Shown here in pieces: positions 1 to 7,415 of a stretch of 11,319 nt of DNA. Origin of the DNA: Novosphingobium sp. GTDB taxonomy: Bacteria; Pseudomonadota; Alphaproteobacteria; Sphingomonadales; Sphingomonadaceae. The notes under the pieces are model-generated. The model had not been told where the DNA came from, ran no database searches, and saw nothing but the letters and a program-made list of their open reading frames with translations. How positions within the stretch are numbered: the stretch's first letter is position 1; the number at the start of each line of letters is the position of its first letter. Location: NCBI GenBank assembly GCA_020853995.1, contig JADYXV010000187.1, positions 1 to 11,319 of the forward strand. Direction: 5' to 3'. Made by a program: the position numbers and the translations under genes.

Positions 1-10
1 ATTCACGACA

Positions 11-1396
11 CTATTCGTCGTCTTCCCCTTCTCGGCGCTCGGCCATGCCGAGCAATTTCAGCTTCCGGTGCAAAGCGGAACGCTCCATCCCTATGAAACT
101 GGCGGTCTTGGATATATTCCCGGAAAACCGCCGGATTTGTACTTTAAGATATTCGCGCTCGAAGTTCTCGCGCGCCTCACGCAAGGGAACGCCCATCAGC
201 GCCGACCCTCCGGTTTCTCCGCCCATCGGCGTTTCCACGATTTCCGAGGGAAGCATATCTCCGTCAATACGGGAAAGTCGGTCGCGCGGTGCAAGAATGA
301 TCGTACGCTCGATCACATTGCGCAACTGGCGTACATTTCCCGGCCAATCGTAACGTTGCAAAGCGGCCATGGCCTCAGGGGTTACGGCAGGCGGTCTCAC
401 TCCTTGTTCATTGGCGTAACGTGCAAAGAAGTGATCAACCAGCGGCGGGATATCTTCACGCCGTTCTGTCAGCGAAGGGATTGCGACAGGGACGACGTTC
501 AACCGATAGTAAAGATCTTCCCGAAACCGGCGTTCGGCGATTTCCTTTTCCAGCGGGCGTGAAGATGATGAGACGACCCGCACATCGACGCGCAATTGCC
601 GGTGGCCACCAACACGGACGAAAGCCTGTTCGGTGAGCACCCGCAATATGCGGGCCTGGCTGGAAGGCGGCATGTCAGAAACTTCATCCAGGAACAGCGT
701 TCCTCCGTCAGCCATTTCAAGCAAGCCGGCGCGAACCAGCTTTCCGTCAATTTCCTCGCCGAACAGTTCCTGTTCAAAGCGTTCAGGCGTGATGCGCGCT
801 GAATTGACCGTAACAAAAGCGTTTTGCGCACGCGGGCTCCACGAATGTAGCAATCTTGCGGCCACTTCCTTGCCGGATCCGGCAGGGCCTGTGATAAGTA
901 AGCGGCTACCGGTGTTTGCGACGCGCTTCAGTGTTGCGCGAACCTGATTTATCGCAGTGCTGTTGCCAGTGAATTCGTCTGCCATGACGAAATCCTGACG
1001 CAAACGGGCATTCTCCCGGCGCAAGCGTTCCGTCTCGGTTGCCCGTTCGACGAGCAGTAGCAAGCGTTCCGCTTCGAACGGCTTTTCAAGGAAATCCATC
1101 GCGCCACGGCTGATTGCCGACACGGCCGTGTCGATGTTGCCGTGGCCGGAGAAGATAATGACAGGCAATTCAGGTTCACGTCGCTTGATTTCGTCAAGGA
1201 CTTCAAGCCCGTCCATCGGACTGCCGTGCAGCCAGACGTCAAGCAAAACAAGGCTTGGCCGTCGCTCGTCAACGGCGGCGAGCGCTGACGTGCTATCGGC
1301 TGCTGTGCGACAGCCATAGCCTTCATCGCTCAACACACCGGCCACCAGTTCCCTGATGTCGCGTTCGTCGTCGACGATGAGGATGTCGAGTGCCAT
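11..1396 (-). CDS. ntrX: NtrX, nitrogen-regulation response regulator (AAA+ type, no GAFTGA)
   Basis: This is a 461-residue response regulator, the cytoplasmic partner of the NtrY kinase encoded just upstream. Domains in order are receiver (about 1-120, acidic pair D10/E11 with D9, phosphoacceptor D53 in LLDVW, K105 in EKPF), AAA+ ATPase (about 142-370; Walker A GPAGSGKE at 170-177, Walker B TLFLDE at 233-238, arginine-finger region FREDLYYRL at 291-299) and a Fis-type helix-turn-helix (about 422-450), ending in an acidic tail. The loop that carries GAFTGA in sigma-54 activators is absent: between ELFG (210-213) and GTLFLDE there are 18 residues, against 22 in the neighbouring NtrC. The sensor I region is also divergent (SSSSR). 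By inference it works as an ordinary DNA-binding regulator rather than a sigma-54 activator. The ATG at 1396 starts MALDILIVDDE and has AGGA at 1403-1406, six bases upstream. The longer in-frame extension to 1477 lies inside ntrY and is not used. Confidence 0.95.
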   Translation of the reverse strand: MALDILIVDDERDIRELVAGVLSDEGYGCRTAADSTSALAAVDERRPSLVLLDVWLHGSPMDGLEVLDEIKRREPELPVIIFSGHGNIDTAVSAISRGAMDFLEKPFEAERLLLLVERATETERLRRENARLRQDFVMADEFTGNSTAINQVRATLKRVANTGSRLLITGPAGSGKEVAARLLHSWSPRAQNAFVTVNSARITPERFEQELFGEEIDGKLVRAGLLEMADGGTLFLDEVSDMPPSSQARILRVLTEQAFVRVGGHRQLRVDVRVVSSSSRPLEKEIAERRFREDLYYRLNVVPVAIPSLTERREDIPPLVDHFFARYANEQGVRPPAVTPEAMAALQRYDWPGNVRQLRNVIERTIILAPRDRLSRIDGDMLPSEIVETPMGGETGGSALMGVPLREARENFEREYLKVQIRRFSGNISKTASFIGMERSALHRKLKLLGMAERREGEDDE

Positions 1397-1402
1397 AATG
1401 GG

Positions 1403-1406
1403 TCCT
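1403..1406 (-). promoter_or_regulatory. ribosome binding site of ntrX
   Basis: On the minus strand AGGA sits six bases before the ATG at 1396, immediately upstream in position of the ntrY stop codon complement at 1408-1410. It supports the 1396 start over the upstream in-frame extension and implies reinitiation by ribosomes finishing ntrY. Confidence 0.6.
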
Positions 1407-1407
1407 G

Positions 1408-3606
1408 TCAGTCCTGTTCTGTGCCGGAAGTGGCCGAGTTCAAAAGGGGATCGCGGGCAAAGCGCATGGTGACGCATGTGCCGCCACTTGGCTGGGCAGT
1501 GAACGCCATCTCGCCTCCATGTTCTTCGATAATCTTGTGAACGATCGCCAAACCAAGGCCGGTGCCTTTTTCGCGCGTTGTCATATAAGGTTCGAGAATG
1601 CGGTCACGTTCGGCAGGCAGGCCGATGCCGTTGTCCGTGACGGAAATGGTCACCGTTTCGGCGTCTCCGGTCAACATGACAGCAATCTGGCCGCGATAAT
1701 CCATGTCATCTGTTTTTGATTTTATTTCAATTGCTTCAACAGCATTTTTCAAAACGTTCGTCATGCACTGACCGAATTGGTGCCGGTCACATTGCAGCGG
1801 ATAGTGTTGCTCATCGCTGGCGAAGCTATAGGCAATTTGGGTATGCGCTACTTCTTGGAGAAACAATGACTGCCGAACCAGATCGCTGGCATCTTCGGCG
1901 CGGAACACCGGCTTGGGCAAGCGCGCAAACGATGAAAATTCATCAACCATCTTGCGCAGATCACCGACCTGCCGGATGATCGTCGCCGTCAATTCCTCGA
2001 ACAATTCCGGATCAGTTTCGATCTGGCGGCCATAACGGCGACGCAACCGTTCTGTGGCTAGCTGGATCGGGGTGAGCGGGTTCTTGATTTCGTGTGCAAT
2101 GCGCCGGGCAACGTCTGACCATGCGGCGCGGCGCTGATCCAGCAACTGCCGCGTGATGTCTTCAAACGTAATCACATAACCATTGCTGTCTTTCGCCACG
2201 CGGACCGCCAGCGTTCGCAGATCACCTGCAAGTGGATGTTGTATGACATTATTGGGCTGGCCAGACGCAACGAGCTGCGCAAATACCGGCGATACCTCGC
2301 TCAGAGCCTTGCCGATTGGCGAATCTGCCCCCGGCGCAAGCAAGAGGCGCGCGGCAGAAGGATTGATCAACTGGATCGTTCCGTCCTGCCCGATTGAAAT
2401 GATCCCGGCGGTGATGGATTCCAAGACCGCTTCGATGAAGGCGCGGCGCACTTCCAACTGTGCGTTTGCCGAAACGAGCGCTTGGGTTTGCCCCTCAAGC
2501 TGGCGTGTCATTCGGTTGAATGCCCTGGCGAGCAGGCCGATTTCATCGGTGCCACTGTTTTGCGCCACACGCATGGCAAAGTTGCCACTACCGATGTTAC
2601 GCGCAGCCGATACGAGTTCAGCCAAAGGTGCAACTTGCCGGTCGGCAAAGCGAAGGGCTGCCCATACGGCGAGACCTACCAGCGCAAGGCTGATCACGAA
2701 CAACGCGATGTTGAAGCGTAACTGCAACGCGCGGGCACGCGTTGTCAGCATGTCATACGCCTTGAGGACGGTTTGCGCCCGCTCCCATTGCTCCAGCGCC
2801 AGCGCGTTCGAATTGCGTGCGGCGTAAAGGTAAATGCCCCGCCCTTTATCGACAGCGGTGACGGCATCTATGCGCTCTGCCGATGCGTTGACAACAACGG
2901 TTTCGCCAGCGTCCAATCGCTTGAGATCGGCCGGAGACACGCGCTGCCGGTCATCCGTTTTTTCCGGATCGACAATCGCCGCCGTGCGCAAAGTGCCATC
3001 GGGTGCGCGTTCCAGAATGGCTGATTCATTCAATTGGCGGCTGAGAACCTGGAATGAGTAGCCTTCTGCAAATTCGGTTGACGTTATCGCAGCCTGATCA
3101 AGGTAATCGCGGATGTCGCCAGCCATGGTGACGGTTTCATTGCCGACGTCCCGCAGTTTGTCTTCGTAATAGCCGCGCGCAAGCTGGTTCGCGTTTTCCA
3201 GCATCCCGCGAGAGCTGTCCGAAAACCAGAACTCCACGCCCGATTGGAACAGGATGGATGCAAACACCACGACCAGTAGCGTTGGAACCGCTGCTATCAA
3301 CGAAAACAGCCAGACAAGCCTGACGTGAAGACGCCCGCTTGACCCCAGCAGGCTGCGACTGGCGCGGCGTATGGCAAGCCGCCTGCCGCCCAATACAAGC
3401 AAGGCCATTGCCGGGACGATCGTGCCTATCAGCAAAGTTGATGTAAGGCGCGATGGCAGGATCTGGCCTTCGTTGCTGGATCCCGTAACGGTGAGCCAGC
3501 TGACCGCAATCATGAGAGCGAATATGGCCGATGCTGCCAATTCCAGAACCAGCAGAACATTGGCCCGACGCAAGCTGACAAGGACACGTCGCCACCAGCG
3601 TGGCAT
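1408..3606 (-). CDS. ntrY: NtrY, membrane sensor histidine kinase
   Basis: With this start it is a 732-residue inner-membrane kinase that phosphorylates NtrX. Visible parts are three N-terminal hydrophobic helices (about 17-40, 57-74, 95-120), a loop of about 175 residues (121-296) predicted to face the periplasm, a fourth helix (297-318), HAMP (about 319-372), PAS (about 386-490), the dimerisation/phosphoacceptor helix with H505 in IAHEIKNPL, and a HATPase domain with N-box residues N617/N621, DNGIGL (658-663) and GTGLGL (681-686). Arginine-rich segments at 4-14 and 75-96 agree with cytoplasmic placement. In-frame ATGs also exist at 3639 and 3669 (11 or 21 residues longer), but neither has a Shine-Dalgarno sequence. 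The ATG at 3606 has AAGG eight bases upstream, so I chose it with moderate certainty. The signal sensed is unknown; relatives respond to nitrogen, oxygen or redox state. The kinase call is secure. Confidence 0.94.
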   Translation of the reverse strand: MPRWWRRVLVSLRRANVLLVLELAASAIFALMIAVSWLTVTGSSNEGQILPSRLTSTLLIGTIVPAMALLVLGGRRLAIRRASRSLLGSSGRLHVRLVWLFSLIAAVPTLLVVVFASILFQSGVEFWFSDSSRGMLENANQLARGYYEDKLRDVGNETVTMAGDIRDYLDQAAITSTEFAEGYSFQVLSRQLNESAILERAPDGTLRTAAIVDPEKTDDRQRVSPADLKRLDAGETVVVNASAERIDAVTAVDKGRGIYLYAARNSNALALEQWERAQTVLKAYDMLTTRARALQLRFNIALFVISLALVGLAVWAALRFADRQVAPLAELVSAARNIGSGNFAMRVAQNSGTDEIGLLARAFNRMTRQLEGQTQALVSANAQLEVRRAFIEAVLESITAGIISIGQDGTIQLINPSAARLLLAPGADSPIGKALSEVSPVFAQLVASGQPNNVIQHPLAGDLRTLAVRVAKDSNGYVITFEDITRQLLDQRRAAWSDVARRIAHEIKNPLTPIQLATERLRRRYGRQIETDPELFEELTATIIRQVGDLRKMVDEFSSFARLPKPVFRAEDASDLVRQSLFLQEVAHTQIAYSFASDEQHYPLQCDRHQFGQCMTNVLKNAVEAIEIKSKTDDMDYRGQIAVMLTGDAETVTISVTDNGIGLPAERDRILEPYMTTREKGTGLGLAIVHKIIEEHGGEMAFTAQPSGGTCVTMRFARDPLLNSATSGTEQD

Positions 3607-3609
3607 TCG

Positions 3610-3618
3610 CCTGACCTT
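3610..3618 (-). promoter_or_regulatory. candidate ribosome binding site choosing the ntrY start
   Basis: The minus strand carries AAGG (3615-3618) with eight bases to the ATG at 3606, plus a second AGG (3610-3612) closer in. The two upstream in-frame ATGs at 3639 and 3669 are preceded by pyrimidine- or T-rich sequence with no comparable site. This is the evidence for the shorter NtrY. Confidence 0.5.
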
Positions 3619-3633
3619 GATCGAGCCGTCCTT

Positions 3634-3710
3634 TTGCATAGTTGCTATGTAACAACACTGCTGTTGCATAAATGCAAGGGGAAAGCGTCAAAACTCAACA
3701 AAGGTTGCAT
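3634..3710. repeat. cluster of short inverted repeats upstream of ntrY
   Basis: The ntrC-ntrY gap (3607-3722) holds several perfect short dyads: GTTG-8 bp-CAAC at 3641-3656, CAACA-CTGC-TGTTG at 3653-3666, TTGCAT-AA-ATGCAA at 3664-3677 and CAAC-AAAG-GTTG at 3696-3707. The hexamer TTGCAT occurs three times in the same orientation (3634-3639, 3664-3669, 3705-3710), with start-to-start distances of 30 and 41 bp, close to three and four helical turns. This is what an operator region can look like. The CAA...TTG form resembles the CAA-N3-5-TTG motif reported for NtrX in other Alphaproteobacteria, but the spacers here are 6-8 bases. The regulatory role is inference. Apart from these repeats I see no convincing complete promoter, only a lone -35-like TTGACG on the minus strand at 3686-3691. 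Confidence 0.45.
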
Positions 3711-3722
3711 CACGACAGGAAA

Positions 3723-5159
3723 CTAATCTTTGATGATATAGTCGTCAGGAAAGATGCCAAGGTCCGACAATCGCTTGCGCAATGTGTTCCGGTTAATGCC
3801 AAGCATCTGTGCCGCGCGCAGTTGATTGCCGCCGGTCTTGCCCAGAACATTCAGAAACAGTGGCCTCTCGAACGCAGCCAGTGCCGCGTTGTAATATTCG
3901 CCATGGGCAGGATTGTTCTCATCAAGCCAGTAGTCCACAGCAACAGCAAGATCGGCCCTGGCAGCAGATCCCGGATCGGCATTGCGTGCAACCGAAGCCC
4001 CCTCGGTCTGTGCCAGCAATGGCTCGATGGAAGTTGCGTCAATCGCCTCGTCACGTGCCAACAGGGCAAGGCGGTAAATGAAGTTGCGCAGTTCCCGCAC
4101 ATTGCCGCGCCATTGCTGGCGCGCAAGGATTTCGGCGCCAGCCTCGGTCAAATGACGACGCGGAAGTCCTTCTGCAGCCGCTTGAGCAAGGAAATGGCGC
4201 GACAGGGCTTCGATATCGTCAGCCCGTTCACGCAACGGCGGGAGCTCGATCGGGACAACGGCGAGACGATAATACAAATCCTCGCGGAAGGTGCCTGCAG
4301 CGATCATGGGCAGAAGATCGCGATTGGTTGCCGCGACGATCCGGCAATCCAGCGTGATCTCGTCACGTCCGCCTACTCTGCGAATTTTTCCGGATTGCAG
4401 AGCGCGCAGAAGGCGGGTTTGCGCCTGCATGGGCATGTCGCCGATTTCATCGAGAAACAACGTTCCACCGCTTGCCTGTTCGAATTTGCCGATGGATCTT
4501 GCTACCGCACCGGTGAACGCGCCTTTTTCATGGCCGAACAGCTCGCTTTCGATAAGCTCTCCGGGGATCGCGGCAGTATTTACGGCGATGAACGGGCCTG
4601 CCCTGCGGTTGCCCAGCTGGTGAATGGCTTCGGCAACAAGTTCCTTTCCTGTGCCGGATTCCCCCAGAATAAGCACGGTCAGATCATTTCGCAGTACGCG
4701 GGTGATCATCCGGTACACCGCCTGCATTGCCGCGCTGCGCCCCACCAGGGGCAAGCCCTGGGGCACATCCTGGGGTACGTCGAGCGCTTCGGCTTCAGCC
4801 TTGCCAATGGCCTGCGTGACGGTGCGGATCAGTTCTTCAAGATCAAACGGCTTTGGAAAGTATTCGAAGGCACCGGTATCACTGGCGCGAACCGCGGTAT
4901 CCAAAGTGTTCTGCGCTGACAGGATAATGATCGGCAGGCCGGGATCGGCATCGCGTACACGACCGATCGTTTCAATCCCGTCGCCATCGGTTAGCATTAC
5001 ATCAGTCAACAACAACTGATAGGAATGGCTCGCCAGAAACCGGTCCCGTCCGGCAATGGAATCGCAACGGTCAACGTTAAAGCCTTCCGCTTCAAGCGCT
5101 GCTGTGATGACAAGCGCAATCGATGCGTCATCTTCAACCAGAAGAACGCGTTTTCTCAT
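3723..5159 (-). CDS. ntrC: NtrC, sigma-54-dependent nitrogen response regulator
   Basis: A 478-residue NtrC (NRI) family regulator. Phosphorylated by NtrB, it activates sigma-54 promoters of nitrogen assimilation genes. The receiver (about 1-120) has D10/D11, phosphoacceptor D53 in LTDVM, S81 and K103 in FPKPF. The AAA+ domain (about 138-370) has Walker A GESGTGKE (166-173), an intact GAFTGA (213-218) for sigma-54 contact, Walker B TLFLDE (233-238), sensor I ATNRDL (277-282) and FREDLYYRL (291-299). A Fis-type helix-turn-helix lies at about 442-469. Length is normal for the family. The start ATG overlaps the ntrB stop codon as ATGA, with no clear Shine-Dalgarno of its own, so it is probably translated by coupling. 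The linker between receiver and AAA+ contains a duplicated DVPQ tetrapeptide (127-134). The call is secure. Confidence 0.97.
   Translation of the reverse strand: MRKRVLLVEDDASIALVITAALEAEGFNVDRCDSIAGRDRFLASHSYQLLLTDVMLTDGDGIETIGRVRDADPGLPIIILSAQNTLDTAVRASDTGAFEYFPKPFDLEELIRTVTQAIGKAEAEALDVPQDVPQGLPLVGRSAAMQAVYRMITRVLRNDLTVLILGESGTGKELVAEAIHQLGNRRAGPFIAVNTAAIPGELIESELFGHEKGAFTGAVARSIGKFEQASGGTLFLDEIGDMPMQAQTRLLRALQSGKIRRVGGRDEITLDCRIVAATNRDLLPMIAAGTFREDLYYRLAVVPIELPPLRERADDIEALSRHFLAQAAAEGLPRRHLTEAGAEILARQQWRGNVRELRNFIYRLALLARDEAIDATSIEPLLAQTEGASVARNADPGSAARADLAVAVDYWLDENNPAHGEYYNAALAAFERPLFLNVLGKTGGNQLRAAQMLGINRNTLRKRLSDLGIFPDDYIIKD
4745..4781 (-). repeat. small tandem duplication and hairpin inside the ntrC linker
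   Basis: Two 12-bp units, CTGGGGCACATC (4758-4769) and CTGGGGTACGTC (4770-4781), match at 10 of 12 positions and encode the repeated DVPQ of NtrC. Partly overlapping, CCAGGG (4745-4750) and CCCTGG (4756-4761) form a perfect 6-bp inverted repeat with a 5-base loop. Both lie in the flexible interdomain linker, where length changes are tolerated, so this is probably neutral. Confidence 0.5.
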
Positions 5160-6277
5160 GGGGTCGGCACCGATCCGGCTACGGGCAGATGAATGCGAAA
5201 ATGGGTCCAGCCACCCACCTCATCGCGATCATGCGTGATGCGCCCATTCATTTCGCGTACCAGCTTTTGCACCAGCGCCAGCCCCAGCCCCTGCCCGTTT
5301 TTCTTGCCGGTAACGAAGGGTTCAAAGATGTGATCGCGCAACGCCGGATCGATGCCGGGGCCATTGTCGGAAACACGCAGTTCTATTGGTAGCCGCAACG
5401 GCAAGCCCCCCGGCCCGGTGTGAAGCAGAATACCGCTGGCAAAGCGCGTACGCACTACGATGCGCGGATACGGTTGTCCCTGACAAGCCTCCCTGCCGTT
5501 GCTGAGAAGGTTGAGCAATACCTGTACCAGCGAATCGGGGTTGGCCCTAATGGGTGGCAGTGAAGGATCGAATTCTTCTTCAATAGCAACCGGTTCAGGC
5601 GATCCGGCAGCGATAACGGCTTGCGCCCGGCGCACGGCCTCATGCAAGTTGCAAGACTGCGCAGGTTCAGTCCGGCGGCGCGAGAGCGATTGCATCTGAT
5701 CGATCAGCTTTGCGATACGGTCAACCTCGGCAGTGATAAGCCCTGTCATCGCACGATCACGTTCGGACAGTTTCCGATCCAGCAGCTGGGCAGCGCCGCG
5801 AATTCCGGCAAGCGGGTTCTTGATTTCGTGCGCCAATACTTCCGGCGCACGCAGGGCAATGCCCTCGCCCCCGCCGCCGCCACTGCCATCGCCAGATAGC
5901 GCCTCAACCCCGATACCTTCGTGCAGCATCAGCAGTTGCCAGCCCGGGCAATAGTTTACCGGGCTGGTCATCACGTCGAACCGGCGCGGAGCCTGCCCGC
6001 GGATTTGCACACGAACCCCGCGGGCAAACAGTTGTGCCTCGCCCTCGGCCAAGCGACCAAGGATCAACGGCTCGTCAAATTCGAACAGTTCCGCAACCGA
6101 TTTGCCGATCAGCCGGCGCGAACCTTGGCCCATAAGCTGTTCCGCCGCGGGATTTACTGCGGCAACAACCAGATCGGGGTCCAATTGCAGCAAAGCCAGT
6201 GGAAGGCTGGCGACAACGCGCTTCGGATCGGGCTTTTGGGTCGGGTCCTGTTTGCGCCAATCCGGAAGACTGATCAT
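5156..6277 (-). CDS. ntrB: NtrB, soluble PAS-containing nitrogen sensor histidine kinase
   Basis: A 373-residue cytoplasmic kinase/phosphatase (NRII, GlnL type) that controls NtrC phosphorylation. In well-studied relatives it is governed by PII protein. It has no membrane segment. An N-terminal PAS domain (about 20-118) leads to a glycine-rich linker (129-139), then the phosphoacceptor helix with H150 in LAHEIKNPL (148-156), and a HATPase domain with N256/N260, DNGPGI (304-309) and GQGLGL (328-333). Its ATG overlaps the dusB stop codon by ATGA, and its own stop overlaps the ntrC start in the same way, so the three genes form one tightly coupled operon. No strong Shine-Dalgarno is placed at normal distance, which fits coupling. 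Family assignment is secure; the input signal is not visible in the sequence. Confidence 0.96.
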   Translation of the reverse strand: MISLPDWRKQDPTQKPDPKRVVASLPLALLQLDPDLVVAAVNPAAEQLMGQGSRRLIGKSVAELFEFDEPLILGRLAEGEAQLFARGVRVQIRGQAPRRFDVMTSPVNYCPGWQLLMLHEGIGVEALSGDGSGGGGGEGIALRAPEVLAHEIKNPLAGIRGAAQLLDRKLSERDRAMTGLITAEVDRIAKLIDQMQSLSRRRTEPAQSCNLHEAVRRAQAVIAAGSPEPVAIEEEFDPSLPPIRANPDSLVQVLLNLLSNGREACQGQPYPRIVVRTRFASGILLHTGPGGLPLRLPIELRVSDNGPGIDPALRDHIFEPFVTGKKNGQGLGLALVQKLVREMNGRITHDRDEVGGWTHFRIHLPVAGSVPTP

Positions 6278-7323
6278 GCTGCTGCGCGCCGCTCCGCCGC
6301 ATTTTCGTGCGCCAGTTCATGTTCGATTGCGCGGCCGTAGAAATCCGCCAGGCTGGCGATTACCGCGTCGGGATCATCAATGAAGTTGACCTTGTTGCGG
6401 AAATCGGCGGACCCGTGCAAGCCCTTGGTATACCAGCCAAGGTGCTTTCGCGCCATGTTTACGCCTGTAACAGTGCCATAGTGCTCTTGCATGGCATGAT
6501 AATGTTCGATGATCAGCGCGTATTGCTCCGCCAAAGTCGGATCGGCCAATCGCTGACCGGTTTGCAGCCAGTGCATCATTTGCCCGAGCAACCAGGGCCT
6601 TCCGTAAGAGCCTCGCCCGATCATAACCCCGTCAGCGCCGCTTTGTTCGATAGCTGTTGCTACATCCTCGATCGTGCAAATGTCACCGTTGACGAGAACG
6701 GGAAGCAAAACCGCTTCTTTTACACGGCGGACAAATGCCCAGTCGGCATTGCCTTTGTACAACTGGTTGCGCGTCCGTCCGTGAACGGTGATCATCTTAG
6801 CGCCCAGATCTTCGGCAATACGCGCCAGTTCCGGTGCATTGAGGCTATCGTGGCACCACCCCATGCGCATTTTGACTGTGACCGGTACGCTGACCGCTTT
6901 GACGGTCGCCTCGATCAGGCGCGTGGCAAGGGGAATGTCTCGCATAAGCGCTGATCCTGCATCGCCGTTCACCACCTTGCGCACCGGGCAGCCCATGTTG
7001 ATATCGATGATAGCTGCGCCTTTATCTTCGGAAAGCTTGGCAGCTTCGCCCATTTGCACCGGATCACAGCCGACCAGTTGCATTGACACCGGTTCTTCCG
7101 TCGGGTGCCAAGCCGCTTTCTGTATCGATTGCCGCGTTTCCCGGATAGCCGCAGGGCTGGCGATCATCTCTGTGACGTTCAAGCCGGAGCCGAAGCGGCG
7201 CACTATGGTGCGAAACGGCAGGTCAGATACGCCTGTCATAGGTGCCAGCACAACTGGCCAGTCAACGGTGACAGGGCCAACCTTGATGGGCTTTAGCTGT
7301 GGCGGAACGGGAACGTCGGACAT
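6274..7323 (-). CDS. dusB: DusB, tRNA-dihydrouridine synthase (NifR3 family)
   Basis: A 349-residue FMN enzyme that reduces uridine to dihydrouridine in the tRNA D-loop using NADPH. Visible marks are the TIM-barrel opening APMTGVSD (27-34), the catalytic-cysteine motif DINMGCP (107-113, C112), K151 in TVKMRMGW, HGRTR (181-185), NGDI (212-215), the FMN-phosphate loop GVMIGRG (232-238) and the C-terminal helical RNA-binding domain with RKHLGWYTKG (292-301). The length is typical or slightly long because of an alanine- and arginine-rich tail. It is the first gene of the ntr operon, as for nifR3-ntrB-ntrC in Rhodobacter and related bacteria; a direct role in nitrogen control is not established. 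The ATG at 7323 has AGG seven bases upstream, part of which lies in a hairpin stem. Confidence 0.96.
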   Translation of the reverse strand: MSDVPVPPQLKPIKVGPVTVDWPVVLAPMTGVSDLPFRTIVRRFGSGLNVTEMIASPAAIRETRQSIQKAAWHPTEEPVSMQLVGCDPVQMGEAAKLSEDKGAAIIDINMGCPVRKVVNGDAGSALMRDIPLATRLIEATVKAVSVPVTVKMRMGWCHDSLNAPELARIAEDLGAKMITVHGRTRNQLYKGNADWAFVRRVKEAVLLPVLVNGDICTIEDVATAIEQSGADGVMIGRGSYGRPWLLGQMMHWLQTGQRLADPTLAEQYALIIEHYHAMQEHYGTVTGVNMARKHLGWYTKGLHGSADFRNKVNFIDDPDAVIASLADFYGRAIEHELAHENAAERRAAA

Positions 7324-7331
7324 GCGATAAC

Positions 7332-7350
7332 CTGCCTAAAAAACAGGCAG
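7332..7350 (-). promoter_or_regulatory. hairpin overlapping the dusB ribosome binding site
   Basis: CTGCCT (7332-7337) and AGGCAG (7345-7350) are perfect 6-bp complements around a 7-base loop that reads GTTTTTT on the minus strand. In dusB mRNA the 3' arm would include the A and first G of the AGG Shine-Dalgarno (7331-7333), so the folded form could hide it. It is not a terminator, because the U tract is in the loop rather than after the stem. The role is inference. If transcription starts near 7345, as the weak candidate promoter would imply, the hairpin could not form. Confidence 0.4.
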
Positions 7351-7410
7351 TCACCTAGTCGATCAGGGCTCAAACGGCAAGGCTGTTGCTCCAAAGTGCA
7401 AACCGCTGGT

Positions 7411-7415
7411 AGAGG
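7411..7415 (+). promoter_or_regulatory. ribosome binding site of ispDF
   Basis: AGAGG sits eight bases before the ATG at 7424, fixing the start of ispDF. There is no competing in-frame start with a better site. Confidence 0.6.

Noticed and set aside
1397..1477. N-terminal extension of ntrX by 27 codons
   Set aside because: The extension reads through the 3' end of ntrY in another frame and precedes the standard receiver-domain start; AGGA is placed for the 1396 ATG.
3664..3677. Classical NtrC binding site or sigma-54 promoter in the ntrC-ntrY gap
   Set aside because: The TTGCAT-AA-ATGCAA dyad does not match the longer NtrC consensus with TGCACC half-sites, and no GG-N10-GC promoter core is present.
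4745..4761. Hairpin in ntrC as an internal terminator or attenuator
   Set aside because: It lies inside a translated linker, has no following U tract, and the GC-rich stem is explained by Pro/Gly codons.
3672..4919. 415-codon open frame on the plus strand
   Set aside because: It lies entirely antisense to ntrC, which has every family motif. The translation shows no domain, and long antisense frames are expected in GC-rich coding sequence.
7332..7350. Rho-independent terminator between dusB and ispDF
   Set aside because: The two genes diverge, so no transcript ends here, and the A/U tract is in the loop rather than following the stem.
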